Positions 47,701-59,852 of a stretch of 64,000 nucleotides of DNA are shown here, one piece after another; position 1 is the stretch's first letter, and every line of letters starts with the position of its first letter. Where the stretch lies: NCBI RefSeq assembly GCF_001540865.1, contig NC_033639.1, positions 2,984,897 through 3,048,896 of the forward strand. The letters are read 5' to 3'. A program made the translations under genes and the position numbers. A model generated the notes under the pieces. The model made no database searches and was not told where the DNA came from. It was given only the letters and a program-made list of their open reading frames with translations. The DNA comes from Ananas comosus (lineage: Eukaryota > Streptophyta > Magnoliopsida > Poales > Bromeliaceae).

Positions 47701-50700
47701 AACATCCCAGCAGAGCTATTTTTCACATATGCCCATCAAAATTAATTTCTTACTCATATACCCTTTAACCTACAAATGCCCCTCTTTGAAAAGCTTTTTC
47801 TATTAGAAAACCAACTCCCCCCAAGATTTGACGACTCCCCAACTTATAAAAATTACATTTCCGTGAGAACAATACAAACCGAAAAGAACCATGAGTAGAA
47901 TTTGAGGCTCAACGTAAGCCATATTTCTCAAATTTGGTTCCAGAAACCAGCGACATTACTAAAAAAAATAATAATGAAAAAGAAAAAAAGAAGCAAAATA
48001 CAGATCCACTTCCATTCTACGAAACATCATACCTAGGGTATAAAGAGGCAGAAGTTTCAGAGCTTCGGGAAGAATTAGCTGCCCTGATGATGATACAGAT
48101 GCACAAAATTTACGGTAGGAATGTAATATATTGATACAAAGGTTTGTTATTTGCTCCCGCACTTGAGAAAGAGGAGTGATGGGAATGCTATTTGCAGCTG
48201 TAAAAAACAGAGTACATTTTACATGATTAGAAAGCGAATGCAACAAATATGTCCAAGATATTCACAACTCCACCAGAAAAATGTTGCACTTTATTCAAAA
48301 GGTATTGCAAATGATATATTTATTCCGTTCTCAAGCAGGTTTTCCTTCACATAACTCAATTAAAACCTAAAATTGGAGATTAATAAAATACAAGCAAGAC
48401 ATTAGGACAAAAGTATTTTACCTTGTTTAAGGAAAGAGGTGAATTGAGTATCCAAATCAGCAGATCGGAAAAGATTACTAAGCATGTTTGTGCATGGAAG
48501 TGAAAGATTTATCACTCGTATTCTTCTTTGCCCATATACTGTGGTGTAGAGAAGCGCGCACTGGAAGGAACAGCAGCAAAGTAACAATTTAAGAAAATAT
48601 TTGCATAAAAGGAAAACCTGCGGTGCAAATTACCGCATAGATTACTAACATATTACTAGCATATCATTATACGAAGTTACTAGTGAATGTTCATTCACAA
48701 TAGGCATGGCAATGGGTTAAGAAAGTTAACATATATCTCTCCATACCTGAAATGCACATTCAGAACCCTCCTGAAATTTGTCGTCATGCTTGAAAGTGAC
48801 CATTATGGTTTTGTCAGAGTCAATCTGCATCAGGCAAACTTATTTAGAAACAACAGAAGAGACAACACTTAATGATAGAAGATTCTTATTCGTCATTAAC
48901 TCATTATCTTTAGTAATTTGTTTTCTGACAACACATTATAAAACTGCAACACTAATAACAAGGAAAAGAAGTCGCGAAATCAAAGTTTTTAGCAAATCAC
49001 AATAGCCAGGGAGTGTATAGGTACTAAGCATAGCAAGCAAGTGTTTGGAGGAAGAAACAACAACAACAGCAACAACAACAACAACAACAACAAATCTCCA
49101 TATGATAGACCTAGAATTGAAATGGAACGATAGCAACAGCAACAACAGCAACAACAACAACAACAACAAATCTCCATATGATAGACCTAGAATTGAAATG
49201 GAACGATAGTCCAATTGGAATAGCTGTTGGAGGAAGCGAGTCTGGTGAGTCATATGGTTCACCAAAACCAAATTTCATAATAAAGATTTCTATTCATTAA
49301 TATCCGAAATATATAATTAGGTTTCTGCAAAGACAAATTTAAAACTGCATTCACTATCACAGAGGAAAATATCTCCAAAGGAAATCAAAGTTTTTTCATT
49401 AAACCACAATAGTCACGAAGCATGTAGGTTCCCAAAGCCCGTATTGGGAAAGAATCCATACGATAGACAGATAATTGAAGTGGCATGGTAATCATTGGAA
49501 GAGAAGTTGGAAGAAAGCGATTTTGGATAGTCATGTAGTTCAGCAAAGAGATAATACCAAATTTCAGGAATAAAACTTAACCGTTTTAGCTGTATATCTA
49601 TTCTGCACTTGAATTAAGTACAAAAATAGAGTCAAAAATTGTGTTGAGAAAGATGGCGCACTGACAAATGGAATCCACAAAATAAAATATGTTACCCTTT
49701 TTCTGTTCAAAATATTCGAATTCAAGCATAAAATCATGGTTTTTTCAAAGTTTAATCACACTATAAAAAGGAAGATGGTGAATATTGCATAAGCCAGGGC
49801 CATGCACAAAGTATGTTTCCATCCCAAAATATATTACCGAGACAGATTGGTCCTAATTGAAACTAGCAAAAACTGATTTCACCTAGCATCTTTGCAGTTT
49901 ATTGGCTTAAAAAAAAAAAAAAAGATCCAAACCTTCAGGACTTGATGCACAATGTTGCCAAAAATTCAGCGGGTCAAAGTTCAAATTTACCCATTACTTT
50001 TCAGGTACTACTACTAACTATGGATGACAATGCAAACCAGACAGCCAAGAGGCCAAGCAAGTTGACCCAATCATTGTTCGCAGGCAAATGAATTGACTAA
50101 CCTACCTCTGAGTTTTATAGAGATACGAAGAGAGAGACGAGAGTTTCTTTCTATTTTTCCTTTTTTAGTTTGTGTTGGGAGGCTGGGTCGGTAGGTGGGT
50201 GTGGTGGGAAGTAGTGTTTGAAAAGGCGCAAAAAGACGCAAAGACCTAATGGAGCCTAGTGTCACGGACAAAATATTTTCCGCTGATCTCTCCTTGACAA
50301 TGGCCCAAATCTGCTAGCGAGTTCGGGTTGGTAACGGGTCGAATCAGGTTGTCAATACCCAAACCCAACCTGCTGTGGGAAACTCAAGAGTTATGAAACT
50401 CATGGGAATTATGAGGTGACTCTTGAGCTTTTGGTTTTTATGAGGGCTCATTACTATGAGATAGTGGGTGAGTTAATGTGTGAGTTAGTGTGTGGCTAGG
50501 TTCATTGTATCTAGGAGCCTATAAGTAGTGGGGTTTAGCTAAGGTCAAAACACACAAGAGAGAGTGTGTTTGTATGCTGTTTGTAGGTTGTAATTCTCAT
50601 TTCTAAGTAGTGTAGTACTTAGTTTTTTTAGAGAACCTCTGCCTCTTTCTCTTTGTCATTTCCCTTTGCATACTTTGTCGTAGGACGCGAAGGTCCGGGC

Positions 50701-53700
50701 TAACAACAGGGACAAAGGCTTGTCCATCTTCGAGCAGGAAAGGTGGGCGCCGCACGGACTTTGCGAACGAAAACGCTAAGTCCGTGACAGTTGGTATCAG
50801 AGCCGGTTCGAGAAGGAACCATGTCTTTGTCGGAAGCTGTCGTCGTTGACGTTGTGCCCGAGCGGGAGCGAACCGAGGGCGATCGAGGTGAACCACCAAA
50901 GGCGAGCGAGGCCAAAGGTGGAGGAGAGCACCCCGATCCAGGGGACGCAAAAGGGTGCAATAAGAGTTCAACTCTGACAGCCCTGCAGCTTTGCGAGGAG
51001 GTAAAGCGCGGGAAGGCCGGGGATCTCGAGGAGGAGGGCCTCAGCAGCGGCGAGACTATCGAGTCTCATGCGGCGCTGGAGCGGCCAGCGTCCAAGCAAA
51101 GTGCAAGTCATTCTGCTAAGGAGCCTGCGAGGACCAAAAGGCGTTCTGTAGCTTGGCGGAGTACACGTGTGTGTCGCGGAGGACATGCACACTCGGGGCG
51201 TTCTGCAGCTTGGCAGAGTGCGCGTGCGTGTCGTGGAGGACATGCACATCCGGCGAATTCTTCGCATAGCAGGCTCGCTGGTGCACTTGCTCAGAGGGGC
51301 AAGACACTAGGTGCTGGTGCGGGGACATGTGCGGACATTGGGAGCAAAGCACGGGGCCGATCGCGCGTGAAGGCACGACGGACCGCGCGGAAGGCTATGC
51401 GGACCGGGAGCGACTCGGCGCACGACGAGGGCGTCTGCGCGTTAGGTGGGGGAGAATGTCACGGACAAAATATTTTCCGTTGATCTCTTCTTGACAATGG
51501 CCCAAATCTGCTAGCGAGTTCGGGTTGGTAACGGGTCGAATCAGGTTGTCAATACCCAAACCCAACCTGCTGTGGGAAACTCAAGAGTTATGAAACTCAT
51601 GGGAATTATGAGGTGACTCTTGAGCTTTTGGTTTTTATGAGGGCTCATTACTATGAGATAGTGGGTGAGTTAATGTGTGAGTTAGTGTGTGGCTAGGTTC
51701 ATTGTATCTAGGAGCCTATAAGTAGTGGGGTTTGGCTAAGGTCAAAACACACAAGAGAGAGTGTGTTTGTATGCTGTTTGTAGGTTGTAATTCTCATTTC
51801 TAAGTAGTGTAGTACTTAGTTTTTTTAGAGAACCTCTGCCTCTTTCTCTTTGTCATTTCCCTTTGCATACTTTGTCGTAGGACGCGAAGGTCCGGGCTAA
51901 CAACAGGGACAAAGGCTTGTCCATCTTCGAGCAGGAAAGGTGGGCGCCGCACGGACTTTGCGAACGAAAACGCTAAGTCCGTGACAGTTGGTATCAGAGC
52001 CGGTTCGAGAAGGAACCATGTCTTTGTCGGAAGCTGTCGTCGTTGACGTTGTGCCCGAGCGGGAGCGAACCGAGGGCGATCGAGGTGAACCACCAAAGGC
52101 GAGCGAGGCCAAAGGTGGAGGAGAGCACCCCGATCCAGGGGACGCAAAAGGGTGCAATAAGAGTTCAACTCTGACAGCCCTGCAGCTTTGCGAGGAGGTA
52201 AAGCGCGGGAAGGCCGGGGATCTCGAGGAGGAGGGCCTCAGCAGCGGCGAGACTATCGAGTCTCATGCGGCGCTGGAGCGGCCAGCGTCCAAGCAAAGTG
52301 CAAGTCATTCTGCTAAGGAGCCTGCGAGGACCAAAAGGCGTTCTGTAGCTTGGCGGAGTACACGTGTGTGTCGCGGAGGACATGCACACTCGGGGCGTTC
52401 TGCAGCTTGGCAGAGTGCGCGTGCGTGTCGTGGAGGACATGCACATCCGGCGAATTCTTCGCATAGCAGGCTCGCTGGTGCACTTGCTCAGAGGGGCAAG
52501 ACACTAGGTGCTGGTGCGGGGACATGTGCGGACATTGGGAGCAAAGCACGGGGCCGATCGCGCGTGAAGGCACGACGGACCGCGCGGAAGGCTATGCGGA
52601 CCGGGAGCGACTCGGCGCACGACGAGGGCGTCTGCGCGTTAGGTGGGGGAGAATGTCACGGACAAAATATTTTCCGTTGATCTCTTCTTGACAATGGCCC
52701 AAATCTGCTAGCGAGTTCGGGTTGGTAACGGGTCGAATCAGGTTGTCAATACCCAAACCCAACCTGCTGTGGGAAACTCAAGAGTTATGAAACTCATGGG
52801 AATTATGAGGTGACTCTTGAGCTTTTGGTTTTTATGAGGGCTCATTACTATGAGATAGTGGGTGAGTTAATGTGTGAGTTAGTGTGTGGCTAGGTTCATT
52901 GTATCTAGGAGCCTATAAGTAGTGGGGTTTGGCTAAGGTCAAAACACACAAGAGAGAGTGTGTTTGTATGCTGTTTGTAGGTTGTAATTCTCATTTCTAA
53001 GTAGTGTAGTACTTAGTTTTTTTAGAGAACCTCTGCCTCTTTCTCTTTGTCATTTCCCTTTGCATACTTTGTCGTAGGACGCGAAGGTCCGGGCTAACAA
53101 CAGGGACAAAGGCTTGTCCATCTTCGAGCAGGAAAGGTGGGCGCCGCACGGACTTTGCGAACGAAAACGCTAAGTCCGTGACAGTTGGTATCAGAGCCGG
53201 TTCGAGAAGGAACCATGTCTTTGTCGGAAGCTGTCGTCGTTGACGTTGTGCCCGAGCGGGAGCGAACCGAGGGCGATCGAGGTGAACCACCAAAGGCGAG
53301 CGAGGCCAAAGGTGGAGGAGAGCACCCCGATCCAGGGGACGCAAAAGGGTGCAATAAGAGTTCAACTCTGACAGCCCTGCAGCTTTGCGAGGAGGTAAAG
53401 CGCGGGAAGGCCGGGGATCTCGAGGAGGAGGGCCTCAGCAGCGGCGAGACTATCGAGTCTCATGCGGCGCTGGAGCGGCCAGCGTCCAAGCAAAGTGCAA
53501 GTCATTCTGCTAAGGAGCCTGCGAGGACCAAAAGGCGTTCTGTAGCTTGGCGGAGTACACGTGTGTGTCGCGGAGGACATGCACACTCGGGGCGTTCTGC
53601 AGCTTGGCAGAGTGCGCGTGCGTGTCGTGGAGGACATGCACATCCGGCGAATTCTTCGCATAGCAGGCTCGCTGGTGCACTTGCTCAGAGGGGCAAGACA

Positions 53701-56700
53701 CTAGGTGCTGGTGCGGGGACATGTGCGGACATTGGGAGCAAAGCACGGGGCCGATCGCGCGTGAAGGCACGACGGACCGCGCGGAAGGCTATGCGGACCG
53801 GGAGCGACTCGGCGCACGACGAGGGCGTCTGCGCGTTAGGTGGGGGAGAATGTCACGGACAAAATATTTTCCGTTGATCTCTTCTTGACAATGGCCCAAA
53901 TCTGCTAGCGAGTTCGGGTTGGTAACGGGTCGAATCAGGTTGTCAATACCCAAACCCAACCTGCTGTGGGAAACTCAAGAGTTATGAAACTCATGGGAAT
54001 TATGAGGTGACTCTTGAGCTTTTGGTTTTTATGAGGGCTCATTACTATGAGATAGTGGGTGAGTTAATGTGTGAGTTAGTGTGTGGCTAGGTTCATTGTA
54101 TCTAGGAGCCTATAAGTAGTGGGGTTTGGCTAAGGTCAAAACACACAAGAGAGAGTGTGTTTGTATGCTGTTTGTAGGTTGTAATTCTCATTTCTAAGTA
54201 GTGTAGTACTTAGTTTTTTTAGAGAACCTCTGCCTCTTTCTCTTTGTCATTTCCCTTTGCATACTTTGTCGTAGGACGCGAAGGTCCGGGCTAACAACAG
54301 GGACAAAGGCTTGTCCATCTTCGAGCAGGAAAGGTGGGCGCCGCACGGACTTTGCGAACGAAAACGCTAAGTCCGTGACAGTTGGTATCAGAGCCGGTTC
54401 GAGAAGGAACCATGTCTTTGTCGGAAGCTGTCGTCGTTGACGTTGTGCCCGAGCGGGAGCGAACCGAGGGCGATCGAGGTGAACCACCAAAGGCGAGCGA
54501 GGCCAAAGGTGGAGGAGAGCACCCCGATCCAGGGGACGCAAAAGGGTGCAATAAGAGTTCAACTCTGACAGCCCTGCAGCTTTGCGAGGAGGTAAAGCGC
54601 GGGAAGGCCGGGGATCTCGAGGAGGAGGGCCTCAGCAGCGGCGAGACTATCGAGTCTCATGCGGCGCTGGAGCGGCCAGCGTCCAAGCAAAGTGCAAGTC
54701 ATTCTGCTAAGGAGCCTGCGAGGACCAAAAGGCGTTCTGTAGCTTGGCGGAGTACACGTGTGTGTCGCGGAGGACATGCACACTCGGGGCGTTCTGCAGC
54801 TTGGCAGAGTGCGCGTGCGTGTCGTGGAGGACATGCACATCCGGCGAATTCTTCGCATAGCAGGCTCGCTGGTGCACTTGCTCAGAGGGGCAAGACACTA
54901 GGTGCTGGTGCGGGGACATGTGCGGACATTGGGAGCAAAGCACGGGGCCGATCGCGCGTGAAGGCACGACGGACCGCGCGGAAGGCTATGCGGACCGGGA
55001 GCGACTCGGCGCACGACGAGGGCGTCTGCGCGTTAGGTGGGGGAGAATGTCACGGACAAAATATTTTCCGTTGATCTCTTCTTGACAATGGCCCAAATCT
55101 GCTAGCGAGTTCGGGTTGGTAACGGGTCGAATCAGGTTGTCAATACCCAAACCCAACCTGCTGTGGGAAACTCAAGAGTTATGAAACTCATGGGAATTAT
55201 GAGGTGACTCTTGAGCTTTTGGTTTTTATGAGGGCTCATTACTATGAGATAGTGGGTGAGTTAATGTGTGAGTTAGTGTGTGGCTAGGTTCATTGTATCT
55301 AGGAGCCTATAAGTAGTGGGGTTTGGCTAAGGTCAAAACACACAAGAGAGAGTGTGTTTGTATGCTGTTTGTAGGTTGTAATTCTCATTTCTAAGTAGTG
55401 TAGTACTTAGTTTTTTTAGAGAACCTCTGCCTCTTTCTCTTTGTCATTTCCCTTTGCATACTTTGTCGTAGGACGCGAAGGTCCGGGCTAACAACAGGGA
55501 CAAAGGCTTGTCCATCTTCGAGCAGGAAAGGTGGGCGCCGCACGGACTTTGCGAACGAAAACGCTAAGTCCGTGACAGTTGGTATCAGAGCCGGTTCGAG
55601 AAGGAACCATGTCTTTGTCGGAAGCTGTCGTCGTTGACGTTGTGCCCGAGCGGGAGCGAACCGAGGGCGATCGAGGTGAACCACCAAAGGCGAGCGAGGC
55701 CAAAGGTGGAGGAGAGCACCCCGATCCAGGGGACGCAAAAGGGTGCAATAAGAGTTCAACTCTGACAGCCCTGCAGCTTTGCGAGGAGGTAAAGCGCGGG
55801 AAGGCCGGGGATCTCGAGGAGGAGGGCCTCAGCAGCGGCGAGACTATCGAGTCTCATGCGGCGCTGGAGCGGCCAGCGTCCAAGCAAAGTGCAAGTCATT
55901 CTGCTAAGGAGCCTGCGAGGACCAAAAGGCGTTCTGTAGCTTGGCGGAGTACACGTGTGTGTCGCGGAGGACATGCACACTCGGGGCGTTCTGCAGCTTG
56001 GCAGAGTGCGCGTGCGTGTCGTGGAGGACATGCACATCCGGCGAATTCTTCGCATAGCAGGCTCGCTGGTGCACTTGCTCAGAGGGGCAAGACACTAGGT
56101 GCTGGTGCGGGGACATGTGCGGACATTGGGAGCAAAGCACGGGGCCGATCGCGCGTGAAGGCACGACGGACCGCGCGGAAGGCTATGCGGACCGGGAGCG
56201 ACTCGGCGCACGACGAGGGCGTCTGCGCGTTAGGTGGGGGAGAATGTCACGGACAAAATATTTTCCGTTGATCTCTTCTTGACAATGGCCCAAATCTGCT
56301 AGCGAGTTCGGGTTGGTAACGGGTCGAATCAGGTTGTCAATACCCAAACCCAACCTGCTGTGGGAAACTCAAGAGTTATGAAACTCATGGGAATTATGAG
56401 GTGACTCTTGAGCTTTTGGTTTTTATGAGGGCTCATTACTATGAGATAGTGGGTGAGTTAATGTGTGAGTTAGTGTGTGGCTAGGTTCATTGTATCTAGG
56501 AGCCTATAAGTAGTGGGGTTTGGCTAAGGTCAAAACACACAAGAGAGAGTGTGTTTGTATGCTGTTTGTAGGTTGTAATTCTCATTTCTAAGTAGTGTAG
56601 TACTTAGTTTTTTTAGAGAACCTCTGCCTCTTTCTCTTTGTCATTTCCCTTTGCATACTTTGTCGTAGGACGCGAAGGTCCGGGCTAACAACAGGGACAA

Positions 56701-59700
56701 AGGCTTGTCCATCTTCGAGCAGGAAAGGTGGGCGCCGCACGGACTTTGCGAACGAAAACGCTAAGTCCGTGACAGTTGGTATCAGAGCCGGTNGAAAAAT
56801 TTCTATGCAGCCCGGTCCCTGGCCCAAATCTGCTTAGCGAGTTCGGGTTAAAGACGGGTCGAATCGGGTTGTCAAAGAGGCCCAAACCCAACCCGCTGTG
56901 GGAAACTCAAGAGCCATGAAACTCATGGGAGTTATGGGTGACTCTTGAGATTTTGGCATTTATGAGGGCTCATAATGTGGGTTCATTATGTATGTGATAA
57001 TGGGTGAGTTATGTGTGTGGGTGAGTTGAAAAGGCACCTTTAGGCCTATAAATAGTGGGGTTGGCTAAGGCCATGACACACAAGAGAGAGTGTGTTTGTA
57101 TGCTGTTTGTAGGTTGTAATTCTCATTTCTAAGTAGTGTAGTACTTGGTTTTTTGAGAGAACCTCCGCCTCTTTCTCTTTGTCATTTCCCTTTGCATACT
57201 TGAAACAGGGATAACGATCGGGCCTGGAAGCGCAGGATGCTGANTTCGAGCAGGAAAGGTGGGCGCCGCACGGGCTTTGCGAACGAAAACGCTAAGTCCG
57301 TGACAGTTGGTATCAGAGCCGGTTCGAGAAGGAACCATGTCTTTGTCGGAAGCTGTCGTCGTTGACGTTGTGCCCGAGCGGGAGCGAACCGAGGGCGATC
57401 GAGGTGAACCACCAAAGGCGAGCGAGGCCAAAGGTGGAGGAGAGCACCCCGATCCAGGGGACGCAAAAGGGTGCAATAAGAGTTCAACTCTGACAGCCCT
57501 GCAGCTTTGCGAGGAGGTAAAGCGCGGGAAGGCCGGGGATCTCGAGGAGGAGGGCCTCAGCAGCGGCGAGACTATCGAGTCTCATGCGGCGCTGGAGCGG
57601 CCAGCGTCCAAGCAAAGTGCAAGTCATTCTGCTAAGGAGCCTGCGAGGACCAAAAGGCGTTCTGTAGCTTGGCGGAGTACACGTGTGTGTCGCGGAGGAC
57701 ATGCACACTCGGGGCGTTCTGCAGCTTGGCAGAGTGCGCGTGCGTGTCGTGGAGGACATGCACATCCGGCGAATTCTTCGCATAGCAGGCTCGCTGGTGC
57801 ACTTGCTCAGAGGGGCAAGACACTAGGTGCTGGTGCGGGGACATGTGCGGACATTGGGAGCAAAGCACGGGGCCGATCGCGCGTGAAGGCACGACGGACC
57901 GCGCGGAAGGCTATGCGGACCGGGAGCGACTCGGCGCACGACGAGGGCGTCTGCGCGTTAGGTGGGGGAGAATGTCACGGACAAAATATTTTCCGTTGAT
58001 CTCTTCTTGACAATGGCCCAAATCTGCTAGCGAGTTCGGGTTGGTAACGGGTCGAATCAGGTTGTCAATACCCAAACCCAACCTGCTGTGGGAAACTCAA
58101 GAGTTATGAAACTCATGGGAATTATGAGGTGACTCTTGAGCTTTTGGTTTTTATGAGGGCTCATTACTATGAGATAGTGGGTGAGTTAATGTGTGAGTTA
58201 GTGTGTGGCTAGGTTCATTGTATCTAGGAGCCTATAAGTAGTGGGGTTTGGCTAAGGTCAAAACACACAAGAGAGAGTGTGTTTGTATGCTGTTTGTAGG
58301 TTGTAATTCTCATTTCTAAGTAGTGTAGTACTTAGTTTTTTGAGAGAACCTCTGCCTCTTTCTCTTTGTCATTTCCCTTTGCATACTTAGTCGTAGGACG
58401 CGAAGGTCCGGGCTAGCAACAGGGACAAAGGCTTGTCCATCTTCGAGCAGGAAAGGTGGGCGCCGCACGGGCTTTGCAAACGAAAACGCTAAGTCCGTGA
58501 CACTAGGCACGAGGCGCACGACTCCAGAAGGTGAGGCGTATGTTATATCTAATAAAAATAAACACTCTCAACAAGCCCATTTTAAATGGATGTTTTATGT
58601 TAAAAAATTCTAAAATAGCTATACAAAAACAAAATAACCATAAAAAAGTAAAGAAATCGCATGCATAAATGTTCTCAGCCTAAAAATAAAAAAATTATGT
58701 TTTAACTTTCAACTTAAAAGTGCTTCCTGCTACTTCTTGCTTCTTGCCGCTGCTACTTATTGCCATTGGGGGGTGGAAGAGAGAACAAGCATAGAAAAGG
58801 GAAAGAAGGCGTTCAAATTAGAAATTTTTTTAAAAAAAAATTCTTAACATTTTAGAATATAATGAAGAAACTCAAAATCCAAAAACAAAAACCCTAAACA
58901 CAATAAACATAAATATCACGAGGCGCGTCTAAGGTGCGCACCTCACTCCCTAAGGCGCTAAGACTCGCACCTCGCTCCTAGGCACTGAGGCGCGCGCTTT
59001 CAAACACTAGTGGGAAGTGGCAGATAGGGAGGAAATCATAGGTGCAGGGATTTGGGTAGGTGGAATATAAGCGGAAGAGGAGAGAGCAGAGATAATTCAA
59101 TCAAGATTAGAAATACCATTTAGCTCCCTTTAAGGGAGACAGGAATATTCTTATAAAAATATTTACATTCACGAATCACATCCAAATATCATCTAGCGAA
59201 TGGTTCCTCATAAAGATCGTTTAATTCCATAATTTGTTATATTACAGACCAAATTGCTAAGACCAAATAGCCAAAAGGAAATGCTTGTGCATCCATTTCA
59301 TTGATCACTACTTTAATATGCTTTTTCCAAATTACAGGTGAAAGTAGCAAACACTACAAAATATCCAAGAAAAATACAATTAAATGTTCTTTTGTGATGT
59401 CAAACTTCTCTCAGATCTTGATTTTCATGGTGTTCTCATACAATGTCTACCTAAAGTACAGTTATATTCAAAAACTTAATAGCATTGAAACATTATCTTG
59501 GAGCTTAACAAATAAGATAACTTTAAACAGGCAATAATTATATTTTCAACCTGTTTGTAAAAATTTTGAAAGAACTTCAGTTCTTCCCCATCAAGAGGTA
59601 TTACTATAGCATTTAAATATTCCCCGAAAGAAAGAATGTGCGTAAAGTAAGAATGTAGAAAAGACAAATGAAACTCATCTTATAGCAAAACTAAGTTTTC

Positions 59701-59779
59701 TTTGTTTCATGTTTTCAATTCAGAGTACGACCTTTATCAAAACAGAGATGCTTCATAACAATAGAACATGAAAATCTCT

Positions 59780-59852
<73 letters not shown>

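Larger units (their letters stand above)
50260..58502 (+). mobile_element. Tandem array of a short non-autonomous LTR retrotransposon (1197-bp period, shared LTRs)
   Basis: 530-bp LTRs (TGTCACGGACAAAATA to CTAAGTCCGTGACA) begin at 50260, 51457, 52654, 53851, 55048, 56245 and 57973. A partial one ends at 57305. Each of the 667-bp internal segments begins with the primer-binding site TGGTATCAGAGC (50792-50803 in unit 1) and ends with the purine tract AGGTGGGGGAGAA. The structure is LTR-int-LTR-int and so on, not head-to-tail full elements. CTAG at 50256-50259 and 58503-58506 is a single 4-bp target duplication around the whole. The basic element (about 1727 bp) has no pol, so it is TRIM-like but larger than classical TRIMs. 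Inner units are virtually identical. The sixth internal segment is cut by N at 56793, so the true copy number is uncertain. Confidence 0.95.
50212..59009. mobile_element. hAT-like MITE 3, split by the tandem LTR array
   Basis: The left end TAGTGTTTGAAAAGGCGC (50212) and right end GCGCGCTTTCAAACACTA (to 59009) are inverted repeats. They are flanked by the perfect 8-bp duplication GTGGGAAG at 50204-50211 and 59010-59017. Only 50212-50259 and 58503-59009 are MITE; the 8.2 kb between them is the array. Joining the two parts through the shared CTAG gives GGAGCCTAGGCAC, whose inverse appears near the right arm (GCTCCTAGGCAC). This confirms that the array landed inside the MITE. Confidence 0.88.

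Noticed and set aside
50791..50820. Upstream extension of the array ORF beginning VSEPVREGT
   Set aside because: It opens on TTG within the primer-binding site, not ATG. The first ATG is at 50821.
50260..58502. Tandem host gene family or CRISPR-like array
   Set aside because: The 1197-bp unit carries LTR ends, a primer-binding site and a polypurine tract. There are no short spaced repeats, and the sequence is eukaryotic.
50603..58519. Repeated minus-strand open frames of 86-122 codons and the 99-codon frame in every array unit
   Set aside because: They are antisense shadows of the LTR and of the internal ORF. They have no start context or family motif, and they repeat only because the unit repeats.
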